A DNA stretch of 64,000 nucleotides from Cheiracanthium punctorium (GCA_038373885.1 JAWZYV010006201.1:682001-746000); one strand, 5' to 3'. Positions 42,997-55,409 are shown, counted from the stretch's first letter. The notes: generated by a model from the letters alone, not told the origin. Translations and numbers: made by a program.

Positions 42997-43454
42997 TTAA
43001 CCTCACAACCTGGCAAATAATAATTTTGCATCAAAGAAGACTTTGCAAGAGGGTTCCATTCTGAGTTTTCTGCATGTCCACCACCGCGGATCTTTACTCC
43101 ATTAGATGGGGAAAAGATCCGAAAATACCAAAATCTGTAAGAGCCACTCCCAGATTTTATGTATTACCTATATTTTAGGTAAAAGTGATAATTTAAAATG
43201 CCAGGTAAAGGTTTAAGCTACATTGTAACAAAATGTTTAGGTTCATAACTTGTTGCAATTTTCCAGAAATGAGTTGTTATTCAAAATCGCGGATCTTTGC
43301 CGCCCCCCCCCCCCTCACCTACCCATACGTCTGCAATGCATATCAGTAAATTGCCACTGAGACATTGGAAAACTTGCGAACAAATTTTGTTTGCGATTAC
43401 ACCATATTATTGCTACAAAGAGTGGTCTCTAATGAAAGAATTATTATTAGGCTT

Positions 43455-43690
43455 TTAGCTGCCAGCGCCACATAGTGGCGAGATTTGGAAGTATTTGAAC
43501 CCAATGGATTTTTCAAAATTTATTGCTTTTCTAATTACATTGCAGAATACGGAACATTTTTTTTTCTTAAACCGTATTTTTATTATTTACGTTCAAAATG
43601 GGTCACTCACTTACTGGTCAACTTGTACGTATAAAGTTCAAAGATCAATAAGGTATGGGCCGGCGAATTGGTACGTAAATAGTAATGATT
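43455..43690. repeat. Right arm of the long-range inverted repeat
   Basis: Complement of 40890-41062; 'ttattatttacgttcaaaat' and 'gggtcactcac' are the best-matching part. Extends about 70 bp past the matched region toward 43690. Confidence 0.6.
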
Positions 43691-44432
43691 TTTATTTACA
43701 TCGTTATTGATTTTTTTTTTTTTTTTTTTTTTTTACGAATTACTTACATTTCTTTTCTTTTCTTTCTTTCCTTTTTTCAGACATAGTGATTCTCTTCACT
43801 TTCGCCAACAGATATCGAAGTGAAAAACCAATAATGCTTTTACAAATACCTTCAGTTCGCGGAGTTATACTATAGGATACAGCACTCTCCGTAGCTGCTT
43901 GCTGGGATTCTCTCATAACTGCCTTTCAAAGATATAAACATTGGAAATCGAGTGATCTGCAGCGATCCTATCTGTCAAAGAGAAACACATTTCCCGCTCT
44001 GACTGCTAGCCAGTTTTGCAGGTTTTGGCAGTTGTCAGAAATTGTATCTTAAATTTCCCGCACCTAGCATGTGAACAAGATAATAACGTGCGAGCAGAAA
44101 ATTTTTATATTCATCATTATTTTTTTTTTGTGGTTGCCTTATCAAGAAATGAGTAAACAAGAAAGATAAATCATACCAAAGGGATCGATTATAAAACATT
44201 TTCCAACATACCAGCGTGCACGCCATAGACGCGCGCACATACTCATACATACATTCCCCTAAGCAGACAGCCTTTACCAGAACCTTTACGTAGCTTTGCC
44301 TTAACACAACACAACGCACTAAATCTGTAAATTAGAGGGCGCGTAATGAATTTTCAAGATTTCCATTGAAATCATCATACCTTGTTATTACCACATTAAG
44401 TATTTTTTGATTTCCTGAAAAAAAAAAAAAAA
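43691..44432. other. No recognised gene
   Basis: T-run at 43710-43734, CTTTT repeats near 43752-43775, and an A-run before 44433. Minus ORF 44035-44319 has no motif. Confidence 0.4.
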
Positions 44433-44939
44433 TCATCAAGCTGAGTTCATTTTTTGAAAGATTTTTTTCTCACTGTTTGGCAATTTATCGCAAAAGTCGC
44501 CAATGCTGGCGACTTTTTTCGCAACCTTTGAGAGAAGTATTACATAGTAAGGTAGTATTGTGCTTTAAATGGATGTCTGTCTCTAAACTGCCAAAAAAGG
44601 AATGGATTGGAATTATTTTGAGTGCTCCTGCATAAGAGCTGTTTATAATAAAGACACTATTTTCGATTTAGAGCTTTATTTTGTAATCCTTAATAACATG
44701 TATCGATTTTATTTTAAACAACCAAATATCTCTCAAACACACTTTAAGGAATGACTGCCCATAGAGCGTAACATACTGAAAATCTTTTGAGCTGTCCTGT
44801 AGAAGAATGCTACATGCACAATTTTTAATACGGTGCATGGTACAATACATAGAAATAATATATCAATTTCGTAGTAATTGATGCATATTTACGGGAGATA
44901 ACACTTTTCAACCTTATTAGGAAAGTGTTAAAAAAGGAA
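44433..44939 (+). mobile_element. Satellite-type element C1 (3' hairpin, short)
   Basis: Starts TCATCAAGCTGAG right after an A-run and ends AACACTTT-loop-AAAGTGTT followed by an A-run. The interior follows the order of element A: AAGCTGAGTTCA, GTCGCCAATGCTGGCGACTT, 'gtagtattgtgctttaaatg' and 'catagagcgtaac'. It is shorter than A1 and its 3' tail is different, shared instead with C2 at 59195-59295. Confidence 0.5.
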
Positions 44940-46564
44940 AAAGATGTTCTATCTTGAGATGATTAAAAAAATCCATTTTATATTCGTGACAAATGTGCAC
45001 ATTTAAGCCAGAGAATTCCTTTTAGTTAATTATTGATTTTTTTATATAACACAGGTTTAATACTTTAAAATGAATTTTGAGATTTCACTAAGAGTTTGAG
45101 TTTAGTGTGAATTTAAAACTGTGCTAAATGTATCTAAAAGTGAAAAAAACTCTTATGTGAGGGTACTCATATCCAACGGTATCACTACACAGTATTTTTT
45201 AAAAGCAAATAAAAATAAACCTGTAATTCTAGATTCATTTGTTGAATTTTTCTGTAAGGTTTCGAATGTTACGAAAATGCCCATTTTAATATAGCCCATA
45301 TGTATATGAACAGCCAAAAAGCAAGTGGAATGCCTTGAGAAAAATAGCCATTTTGACTGACTGTTTGATAACAGCTTTCTACCACCAAGGACAATACTGT
45401 AATAAGGAATATAATATACACCTATGATACACATTATTTTACGGTATAATTTGATAAAAACTTTCTGTGATATCTGACAGATAATGGATATGCCAGTTCC
45501 GGTGTTATATATTGGGAAAAACCAGTTCGTGACGGATTAATTTCCTCATTAGATTCTAGTAGAAAAGTTTTGCCTAGGCCGAACTATTAATGCCTGGTAC
45601 TCCTCTTTATTACAAGTGAATAATAGCTAGTTCCAACTCTATGAATTTCAAGGTTTCCGTTAGTTTTCAGGCGCATTCAGCATAAATTAGTTATTGTGTA
45701 GATTTGCTTCATATTATGCATTTTAGATTAAATGATAAAACTTTTTGCTTTCAAAAATGTTCTATCTTTGAAGGTGGGTGGTTTTATTAAAGGTGGAACT
45801 TCCAGAACTTGAGTTTTGCAAGGATTTGTAAAATCAGAGATTCTTTGTTTAATAAATGTGAACAATCTACAACTCACGCAAAGAAGAATTCAAGAGTAGG
45901 TCTGCAGTCTGTCTTCACCTAGATTAATTTCCATACACACACATTAAACGAAATTTGCGAATTGAAAGAAATTTTAAGAGTAGTATTTCATTTGGAATGA
46001 AGCAGAAAAGAAAATACAAAACATAAACAAAATATTACTAAACAAAACCCATAAAGTTTTAAATAAAATTTAGAAATTTATATTAGGTGGACTGGGAAGA
46101 ATTCTCGCTTTTTTTTTAAACAATAAATTCCAAGAAATAAACTTTCAACGTTTTTAATCTCGAGCAGGCTAAGTCTAAACATAGGACTCTTAACTGTTGC
46201 ATTTTTAACTGTTGCATTTTAAAATAAAAATTTTATCAATAATACTTCTTTTTCTTTGAAAAAAGATGGCTACCTCCCCCCTTTTTTCACGTATACAGCC
46301 TTGGAGAATGAATTTCAAAATGTCCTGAAAATGGTTTTAAGGTATCCGTAAGTGTTGTATTTTACAGAAAAAATTTTATGAATATATTTTTTATTTGAGA
46401 TTCCGTGGGATACGTGAAAAGAACGTTTTGGCCACTACCAGTTGGTTTGAAATTTTATGCTTCATTTCAATGGTTAGACGAAATGTTGATTTAACGGAAA
46501 AAGAACTATATTGCTTTCCAATCGTCCTAATATATTTAAAAAAAAATTGCTGATTACAAAAATC
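44940..46564. other. No recognised gene
   Basis: AT-rich; ORFs such as 45153-45434 (-) show no family motif and no splice-bounded frames were found. Confidence 0.4.
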
Positions 46565-46569
46565 ATCCA

Positions 46570-46797
46570 AGCCCTGACCAGATTGTATGGTATGTAAGGC
46601 ACCGTACTACGGTTTCGGGTTCAACTCCCGGCTATCGGGCTTCGATTCCCGAGTGGGCGTGGCTGTCATTCTGTCCGTCCCTTCGTAGGAGGCGACGTTG
46701 GTCCACCTACTAGGTGCCACCATAATAAAGAGACCAACAACTCCGACCTTAATTAGTGGCCAATACCTCCAAGGCAGAGGCCCGTTATTGAAAAAAA
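46570..46797 (+). mobile_element. SINE family beta, copy 1
   Basis: tRNA-like head with B box GGGTTCAACTCCC and a second GGCTTCGATTCCC, then the body 'tccgtcccttcgtaggaggc', 'gccaccataataaagagacc' and 'ccgaccttaattagtgg', ending in an A-run. The minus-strand ORF here is incidental. The body matches 47960-48690. Confidence 0.7.
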
Positions 46798-46799
46798 AG

Positions 46800-47892
46800 C
46801 ATCTGCCAAGCTTTATGCTGAAGACTATATTGAACACTGTTTTAATGGTAAGCCCGGTGAATTAATGGTAACGCATTGCGCTGCCATGCCAATAAACTTA
46901 TTCCATTCTTTGTATTCCAACAATGCAAACGAAAACCAAGTTTTGTTTGAAAGCCTGCATTACATATTAAAGTAAGTGCACCCGTAGTTGACCATTAATT
47001 ACATTAGTTCATGGTTACTACCCATTCCAAATATGAACAGTGTACTCTTTTTAATGTTTAAAAATTGGTCAACTAAAAATACCAGCAATAATACTGGTGC
47101 CCTTACTTTAACCCGTCAACGGAGGGTACTTCAGCTAGTCTTATATCATTTTCTAACTCTATGTTTTTATTATGTTTGTCTCACGAGATTATAGAGATGA
47201 AAATCTTGAAAAATCTTCAATTGAAAATCTGTCAATTAAAAAAAAAAAAAGGTAGATGTGTGTTGTTTTCTATGCATAAAACTGCTCTATTAATAAAATT
47301 TCAATTCAACTTTTACTTCTATCACCATTTATCAAAAATAATCCTAAATAAAACAACCAGAAATAAAATCTTAAACATGCAGTATTTTATGATACTTTCT
47401 GAAATGAATGGCCCTTCAGTCAATTTCGGAATGCAATTTCTGTGTGTAATTTTATTAATATTATGTTTGCGAAAGGCTTTTTTTTTTTTTATAAAAAAGC
47501 ATTGTGAAGTGTCGTGACTATAAACAACCATATTTTGTTTATAAACTCTGTTATATTTGCTTATTTTTAAAACTAGTATTAAGAGCTTGTTTCTCCAGAG
47601 ACATCCTGAAGGCAGAGTTTACTGTCAACGATAATTTAGAACATTTCCCAAAATAAAATGATGTTTTTCTAAATAGCTTCCAGACAAAATGTACTGTCAA
47701 CAATTATTTAAAACATTTACCTAAATAAAGCAGTACCTTTCCCTCAGTGGTGCAGTCCTCAGAAAAAAAAGTGGGGGATGCTCATTTTTGATGAAGTTTA
47801 ACTTACACCTATTTGATTAATTATTGGGTTGGTACATAATTACCAGATGTGTCTTTGACATGCTGTATTTTAATAAACATTTACAATGCTTT
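46800..47892. other. No recognised gene
   Basis: AT-rich; ORF 47161-47517 contains only low-complexity sequence. Confidence 0.35.
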
Positions 47893-48690
47893 TAACTAGC
47901 CGCCCGGGTTGTGTAGTGGTTAGAGAGCCATTCTACAACACCACGGGCCCTGGCTCGATTCCCGGCACGGGCGTGTGTAATTTTGCCCGTCCCTTCATAG
48001 GATGCAATGCTAGGGCTCTAGCACCATGGTATCGTAGAATATCCGTGACGGATATTTATCGCCCTCGGATAGTCAAATATTTTCGGATAAATAACCGCAA
48101 CTCTCCTTTTGGTGCTAGCACGATGAGTGTCGAATAAAACAAGCGAGTATTTTTGTGCAAAGGTCTATCCGACATTCAGACCTATCAACCAATCAAAACA
48201 CACGGCTTTCTCCCCTTTTTCTTAAACGAAGGCATTGTCTTCAGAATTTTCGAAAACTCCGGAGACACCCATCAAGAGTGGAAGCCGGTTTTTGACTGAC
48301 CCATGGTGCCAGGGAGAGGGGTCCTTTTGTGGAAGTACTTGGCACTCCATGATACGTACATTAAAAACCCATCCATCTTGTACTCTCCGGTACCGGAATC
48401 CAAGTTTTCACCTTCATCCAACGTGTCGGGAAAAAACAACATTATTTCCGATAGTGAACACGGCAGTGAAACAATTTCGATAGGATCGTGCTAGGGCACC
48501 TCGGATATTTCTCTGATTGTGACGTCATGAGAAGAGAAGGCACGATTTATTCGCTACCGAAAGCTTTCCAATACTATGGTGTTAGAGCCTCTGGTCCACT
48601 TATTGGGTGCCTCCATAATAAAGAGACCAGTAATTCCGGCCTTCGTAGTGGATAATGCCTATAAACGGCAAGTGCCCGCTATTTGGGGAA
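47893..48690 (+). mobile_element. SINE family beta, copy 2, split by an inverted-repeat insertion
   Basis: Head GCCCGGGTTGTGTAGTGGTT with B box GGCTCGATTCCCG resembles a tRNA, but there is no 3' acceptor-stem partner in place, so it is a SINE and not a tRNA gene. The body breaks at 48016 and resumes at 48588 with 'tctggtccacttattgggtg' and 'cctccataataaagagacca'. Confidence 0.75.
48016..48587. mobile_element. Inverted-repeat element inserted in SINE beta-2
   Basis: Left end CTCTAGCACCATGGTATCG; right end, minus strand, CTCTAACACCATAGTATTGG. No clear target duplication. ORFs at 48235-48494 lie inside and have no motif. Confidence 0.6.
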
Positions 48691-49362
48691 GAAAAGCAAT
48701 ATTTTTTTATTAATTATTTTTTAATTTAATTATTTATTTTATTTTACTTAATAATTTAATAAATTAATTAAAAATTTACAAACGCCTAATAATTATACAC
48801 CAACCGAATAAATGCAATTATTCCTTAAACAAAAAAGAAGGCTAATTTAACTATTATTTGTTTATTAGTTAATTAAAATTAACTGATGTTTAAATTATTA
48901 ATTATTTGGTAATAGTTAAAAGAAAGGCATTTTGATCAACAGTGTAAGCTACTTCATTTTTTCATCTACATTTGTAACAATCCCTTGTCAAAAGAAACAG
49001 ATTTTCTTTTGGATTTGTGCGCGAGTATTAGCTACCCAAAATTTTGTCACTTTTTCGGATATTCAAGAAGACATTTTTTTTTTTTTTTACCACGAGTGCA
49101 TTCGGGAAGACAATAATCTATTCTATCTTTAAGGATATGTTTCCACTACTGAAGTGCTTATAAATAGGACTTGCAGGTGATTCTTAAAGTCTCTTCAAGC
49201 AGTTCTAAAGTTCCCTTTTGATTTTTATACCGATGTACTTGTTCCCGTGAAAAAAACGAAAATATTAATTTTCGTTTAAAATTTCGGCTTAGGTTTAAGA
49301 TTTCGCCCCCCCCCTCCTGCGTCCCTCTTGGACTACGCCACTGCTTTCCCTTGTTTGTAGCA
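48691..49362. other. No recognised gene
   Basis: TTAAT-rich low complexity at 48715-48780. A T-run at 49075-49088. Confidence 0.4.
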
Positions 49363-49787
49363 ACACCTCCTAGATATAGAAGGCCTGAGAACAGAAGCTT
49401 TTACGTCATCACTAGGTCTTCTAAGATGACGTCATCACAGTTCTACTTTCACAATGTAAAACTATTTAACATTTCTGGTGAATGATACAAATTTCAGAAA
49501 CTATCTTAAGTTGAAGATAAAAATAAAAATACCTTGCTGATAAAGAATAATTTTATATGATCTATTTCTATAGCATATTATATAATTAGTGATAATTAAA
49601 ATTTCCTATTTGTCCTAAAATTAAATTTTCTATCCTAAATAATTGAAATGTTTTATACGGGAGTAAATCCACCACAAATTTTGAATAGTTTTACTTTGTG
49701 AAAATAAATGTGTGATGACGTCATTTTAGTGGACCTAGCTGCGACGTAAAAGTTTCTGTTCTCAGGCATTGTATATCTAGGTGGTGT
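49363..49787. mobile_element. MITE with ~80-bp inverted repeats
   Basis: Left ACACCTCCTAGATATAGAAG and right, minus strand, ACACCACCTAGATATACAAT; both continue with GCCTGAGAACAGAA, TTTTACGTC and ATGACGTCATCACA. No ORF. Target duplication not resolved. Confidence 0.75.
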
Positions 49788-50696
49788 TTGGAGCCAGTTG
49801 CAATCAAAACTGTGGATACCGTTCTTTGCTTTGTTCTAAACTGCGAACATTGCTACCTATTACAAAACAGAGTTGGACTTTAAAACGCATCCTTAATAAA
49901 TCACAGCATTTTTGCATCCGTTGTTTGTTAACGACAACTATCACGAGAAAAATCGTGAAATATATACATGCATCTTCATCTACAACCTGTTTACCTGCTC
50001 TTTTCAGCTTCAAGTAGCAATCTTGGCTGACCTTGAAATCCGTTATGTAATTATTCTGAAAAAGAACAAATGGGGTAGATAACTACATCCCTCTTTAATG
50101 CCGTTTCTTTCACGTTCAAAGAAACATATCACATTGTTAAAAAAAAAAAAAAAAATGGCGAGCCACTTGGGAAAAGTTGCAATTGTCCAAACGTGATACT
50201 TTACCGTAGAATTTGTTGCGCATAAAACGTGCATTTTTTTTATTCTTTATTTGTAATTGCGTGCAACATGCTAGTTAGTTTGATTATGCGGACGGCGGCA
50301 TCAAGTTATATATAAATTTATCGTGTGCAAATTCTACGTTGTTTCATAACATTGTCAGGTGTTTTAAGTGAAGGGCTGAACAGATAATCCAATTTGTTTG
50401 GTGAGTTACTTTTTTCTTTGATTTCGTTGACTGGAGAATGAAATATTTTGCTCGGTTCCACAGTTTATAATTTCTTTTGTGATGTGTTGCTGTGTATTTA
50501 AAAACAGATCCTGTTCATCATAATGGTACTTTCTCAGGGCCTATTTTATATATAATCAAATCTTGTTTGTACGTTACTATTAGCACTCTCAGCACTTAAA
50601 AATGACTTAATTGCTGAGTTACATAAATTGTAAAAAATTCCAAATGTTTATATAAGTATATCTGTAATTTATTTATATTATAAGTTATATAATTTA
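49788..50696. other. No recognised gene
   Basis: ORF 49781-50017 is motif-free. An A-run lies at 50139-50154. Confidence 0.35.
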
Positions 50697-51557
50697 GTAG
50701 AGTAAGAATTTTTAAATTCATAAAGTGGGTGACAAATTAAGGAAAGTATAGTGTATATGCGGTAGTGTGTGTGAGTGTGTAAAAAATTGCATATTAAAAA
50801 TTTTTCATAATTTAAAATATTTGTATTCTTCAAAAATAAGTAAAAATAAAACACGCATTTTAATTTTATTAAAAATATTTTAGTTTTAGAAGACTAAAAA
50901 GACAAAATTAGTAGAATAAGAATTTTTAAATTCATTAAGTGAGTGACAAATTAAGGAAAGTATAGTGTATATGCGGTAGTGTGTGTAAGTGTGTAAAAAA
51001 TTGCATATTAAACATTTTTTCGTAATTTAAAATACTTGTATTCTTCATAAATAAATATATAAAACACGTATTTTAATTTTATTAAAAATATTTTAGTTTT
51101 AGAAGGCTAAAAAGACAAAATTAGTAAAATAAGAATTTTTAAATTCATAAAGTGAATGACAAATTAAGGAAAGTATAGTGTATATGAGGTAGTGTGTATG
51201 AGTGTGTAAATATTGCATATTAAACATTTTTTCATACTTTAAAATATTTGTATTCTTCAAAAATAAATAATAAATAAAACACGTATTTTAATTTTATTAA
51301 AAATATTTTAGTTTTAGAAGACTAAGAAGACAAAATTAGTAGAATAAGAATTTTTAAATTCATAAAGGGAGTGACGAATTAAGAAAAGTATAGTGCATAT
51401 ACGGTAGTGTGTGTAAGTGTGTAAAAAATTGCATATTAAACATTTTTTCATAATTTAAAATACTTGTATTCTTCATTAATAAATACATACATATATAAAA
51501 CGCTTATTTTAATTTTATTAAAAATATTTTAGTTTTAGAAGACTAAAAAGACAAAAT
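50697..51557 (+). repeat. 214-bp tandem repeat, four units
   Basis: Units begin 'gtagaataagaatttttaaa' or a variant at 50697, 50911, 51124 and 51339, spacing 214, 213 and 215. Each has 'agtatagtgtatatg', 'gtagtgtgtg', 'ttttaattttattaaaaata' and 'agaagactaaaaagaca'. Strongly AT-rich, units highly alike. Confidence 0.95.
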
Positions 51558-52572
51558 GTTAATCCTTATACAGCCATTTTTCACACATTATCAAAAATTC
51601 TTTTCACTTACCTGTTTGTAAATTTGTTAATATATAATTGTGCAAAGTTTTTTGTTCGTCATGGAAATATAATAATTTATATAAATATTCTTATATAATA
51701 AATCTTTTAATATTCCTTTATCGCTATCTATTTATATTTAGTATTCAAAAATGGATTAATTTATTTTTGTGTAGTTTATAAGTTTCGAAAACAGCTGATG
51801 AGTAATATCGTTTCCATGGAATATCGCGTAAAAAATTTATTAACTGCAAGTCCCAGAAAATTCCTGAACCCAACATGGTGTTGATCGGTCCCTGTTTAGG
51901 AGTTGGATGCAATCGATGAACGGGCTAATGATTTCATTATCCCATCATCATTATCAGTGATTTTTAGAAAATGACGGTTATCCATAAGAACGTAAAGGTC
52001 CGTGTTCCAACCACAGAGATGACAGTAACAAAATTTCAAATTTAACGATTTTCAACGTAATTTTGAAAACTGAAATAAATATCGATGACTTAAGTCGCGA
52101 TAACGCAATGTTACCGCACTTGAACCTGAAACCTGAAAGTGTTAACGTATACAATTTAATTAATATTACCAAGCCTGGCGTAAAGGTTGCGGTTTCGCAA
52201 GCGATTAATAACTTATCAAATTGAGGGTTTTTCAACCCGATAGACCTTCAAGATTTGACGTTCGAACTTTTCCTTCTCTTTGTTAAACGGGGTTCTAATT
52301 TTATTTTTTCTATTTTAATATGTTTTCATTGATAAATACTGGTTCGATTTTCCGAAGGGCGTTTACGCATAGTCTGAAGATGTGAATTCCGGAAGATATA
52401 ACATTCGCATTCGGCGACAGTTCGCAATCCACAACAGTAAGTCTAACTATTTAAAAACGATTGTTTAGTTTATAAAATAACTTTTGGAGACACAGTCGAA
52501 TTCTTTTATAAGGTGCCCTGATTTAAAGAGAAATCGGACTTAACGACGATATCGGAAAACTTGGTTGGTATA
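51558..52572. other. Debris, possibly Tigger-like TIR at 52490-52560
   Basis: 'cagtcgaattcttttataag' and 'aaatcggacttaacgacg' near 52494-52545 have the style of pogo/Tigger ends, continued after the two MITEs at 54058 by 'gctcgatttcaacgagttaa'. No gene recognised. Confidence 0.35.
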
Positions 52573-53548
52573 CAGGGCAGGGCCCGTTTATCGGCAGGGC
52601 AACCGGGGCATTTGCCCTGGGCCCACCAATTTCAAGGGCCCCAAAATGCTGTATTTTTCAACAAATTTATGTTTGATAAAAAATTTTCATTTGTTAAAAA
52701 ATTTATATTCTTTAAAAAATTTTGTATCGAAAAATATGTCGAAAATTCTTTATTACTTACAATTTTTATTGATATAAATAATCTGTAATTTTCTTTTGTT
52801 TTAAATGGGCAGATGTTACTTTAAAAATACTGTTTTGGATATCCATAATAGACCTTTGTAGAGTCTCAGCATTCACTGCGGCATTCAAAACATCGTGATC
52901 TTTTTGCAGCATTTAATGCGTCGGATATGTGTGGTATAGTCTCCTCTGTTTCTTCTTCACTGTTATCAGAATCATAACAGATAGGGCTTTTCAGGAGGCA
53001 TTTGCATTGATGAATGACAAATAAAAAACATGGTCTTGTTCTTAGCCCTACCTAGCAGGCAAAAAAGATAAGATCACTCCCTTCATTCATACACTATTCA
53101 TCTCGCTAGAGAACCTGAAAACTGGCAATGAGCGTTTTTGAAGGTACTGAAATCTCCGAGAACAAGTAAATAAAATTCTTAAGAAAAGCAAAATTTTATT
53201 CTTGGCTTTGGTATAAAAAGTACGTTATAGCCGTAGTATGTACTTTTGGTAAGCACGTTTTATGCAAAGTTAAATAACATTATAAATATAGGACTTCAAT
53301 CGGGACCTAGCTTCTAGGTACGTTATAACCGATAATACGTTGTATCCCAGGTCCGTTATAACTGGTGCGCACTGTATTTATATTTAGTGTTTAAACAAAC
53401 AGTATATTTAAGTAGCTATATGTATCTAAAATAACTTACATGCATAATACTGTTTTCGTGCAATTTCCCGTAAAATATTTATGGTCCGGGGCAAAGGCCC
53501 AAAAATTTGTGTTTGTCCTGGGCCCAATATTGTGATGATCGGGCCCTG
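52573..53548. mobile_element. hAT-type element with exact 8-bp duplication
   Basis: Left CAGGGCAGGGCCCGTTTATC; right GATGATCGGGCCCTG. TTGGTATA at 52565-52572 and 53549-53556. Near the right, 'cgttataaccgataatacg' and 'ggtccgttataactgg' (53320-53365) look like a nested pogo-type end whose partner is not seen. Minus-strand sequence at 52870-52970 gives an acidic peptide DNSEEETEET that could be transposase tail. Confidence 0.8.
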
Positions 53549-53579
53549 TTGGTATAGTGTTTTAGTCTATGGGAGCATG

Positions 53580-54049
53580 TAGCGTTGCCAGGCGTCCGGA
53601 TAAAGCCGGACATAGTTAGGCTTTTTGATTGCGTGTCCGGCCAAAATAAACGGTGTCCGGCTTTTGTAGATTGTTTTTTATTTTGTTTTGGGAAGTAATA
53701 GCAGATACATAAGACTTATTTGTGCAACTGCCTTTCATTAGAATTTAAGAAGAATTTAAAAATGCTGATAAATATTTATCTAGAATTTAATTTTGACTGA
53801 TGACTTTGGCTGATTAGTAATAAAGTACTTGAACTGATTTGGCATTCGATGTTATTTATATTTCATTAGAATTTAACAAGATTCATGGTAATAATCAAAA
53901 AAGCGTGATTTTACATACTTTTTTTTGTCGTACCTATAGATACGGAGACAAAATCCTCAATATTTTAGGCTGTCCAGCCTTTTTACTCAAATATCCGGCC
54001 AAACTCTCTGGTCTGTCCGGCTATTTGGTTTGGCGACCTGGCAACCCTA
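53580..54049. mobile_element. hAT-type MITE (GTTGCCAGG ends)
   Basis: Left TAGCGTTGCCAGGCGTCCGG; right ACCTGGCAACCCTA. GGAGCATG at 53572-53579 and 54050-54057, exact. Repeats of GTCCGGC lie near both ends. No ORF of note. Confidence 0.85.
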
Positions 54050-54434
54050 GGAGCATGGCTCGATTTCAACGAGTTAACACCGAGGAATATTTTTGTGATT
54101 CATAAAACTTCTATGGACTTAACCCTACCCAGCTAAGCAAATCCTTTCTTGGAAAAACACCTATACTCGGAAAAACATCTATAACATGCCGATGAAAGTG
54201 ACGATGATAAAGTAGGGAATGCAATCCCGCCCTGTTTCTCGTTTTGCGGGATTTCGAGACTGGGATTTGTTGACCCCGCGGGATTGACATTTCATTCAAC
54301 TAAAAATTAATTTCAATACAGAAAAGTGGGAAAAAGTAAGATTTTAAGCACTATGAAGTTTAACTTTAATAATGATAATTTATCTTAATTAATACAATAC
54401 TTTACATAAATATGAAAATTATAGTCACGACATA
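54050..54434. other. No recognised gene
   Basis: 'gcaatcccgccctgtttctc' and 'gaccccgcgggattgaca' at 54215-54290 look like a decayed GC-rich repeat end. Confidence 0.35.
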
Positions 54435-54609
54435 TTTGACGACAGCTGGCTGTGCGCGCAGCACAGCCAGCTGTCGTTAAAAAAAGGGTCTCTAGATTTG
54501 TGGCACGCGATGAACGTTTCGATCATCCGCCATCTTGTTGGTAGTTAAGTCGAGCGATGGCAACGGCTGCCCCTTTTTCAGCATTGGGAAAGGGTTGCGC
54601 CTCAAAGGG
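54435..54609 (+). mobile_element. piggyBac-like palindromic element P5, right half
   Basis: Starts in the core palindrome (GACGACAGCTGGCTGTG ... CACAGCCAGCTGTCGT at 54438-54476) and ends CCTCAAAGGG before TTAA (54610-54613). Like P2 it lacks the left half. Confidence 0.7.
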
Positions 54610-54613
54610 TTAA

Positions 54614-55409
54614 TATATCAGCAAAGTTTATTATTATTACCATCACCCTGGAATTTTCCCCCCCTTTTTAACACTGTTTACGTAACCGTGATCTTAAAAT
54701 CATTCCAGCACTTCAAAAGTTCAGTTTTTTGTTTTGTGTCAATTCCGTAAAACACAGCTTTGTTTTGCCTCCGAAAATCAACATTCAACGCTTTGCCGCC
54801 TTTTCACCAAAGCATCTTCATTGTTTACTGTTTCCAATACAATGGTTACGTAACAATGCTTTTTTTTTTAAAGGTCTTTTTTTTTTCAGTCCGCAATAAT
54901 TGATCTAACCTGAAAGCGTGTGAAGTTCAAAGTATTCACTCGCACGGTTAATTTACTGCTAATCTTTTTTTTAAATGTATGTAATTAATTTATTCTGCTT
55001 TGCTTAAAATTAAGTAGAATGTGCTGTTTGGTGATCGGCTGTACAATGTTTACATTCATGTTTTTCTTAAAGCATTTATATTTTAAAGGAAGCAATCGCC
55101 TAAACTTAACGACCTTTTAATGAAAGGCTAAAGTAGAAAAGGCTGTAACTGAAACCAGTTTGTAACTTGCAGAAAAGTACTTGTAAGAACAGTAAGAACT
55201 TGTAAGAACAGAAAAAGAAATCGCAGTAATTATTAAAGATTTTGGTGATTTAGCTTGTGATTAAAGTATATTCTGAAATATTCAACAATACAATTAAGCT
55301 ACGGTTAACGCAAGGCAAAATAAATAAATTTAAAAAAAGAAATAAAATCTGAAGCACTTTCATATCTTAAATATGAGCTAAAGTACTATATGTTGAAACA
55401 GTATCGTAA
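54614..55409. other. No recognised gene
   Basis: AT-rich; short repeat 'cttgtaagaacagtaagaac' at 55181-55205. Confidence 0.4.

Larger units (their letters stand above)
41224..43323. mobile_element. TIR element with AAAGATCCG motifs (pogo-like), no transposase seen
   Basis: Left end GGGTAGTCGGGGGTAAAGGA after TA (41222-41223); right end, minus strand, GGGTAGGTGAGGGGGG then CGGCAAAGATCCGCG. GTAAAGATCC or its complement recurs at about 41249, 41616, 41632, 43086, 43117 and 43289, with a near-perfect palindrome at 41615-41645. Two piggyBac-like elements are nested (41971-42490 and 42721-42996). No coding motif remains. The TIR style echoes the element at 38170. Confidence 0.55.

Noticed and set aside
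47893..47975. tRNA gene
   Set aside because: A and B boxes are present but the acceptor stem does not close and the sequence continues into a repeated SINE body shared with 46570.
53320..53372. Separate pogo-type element nested in 52573-53548
   Set aside because: The right-end style is convincing (CAGTGCGCACCAGTTATAAC on minus) but I could not find its left end, so it is only mentioned.
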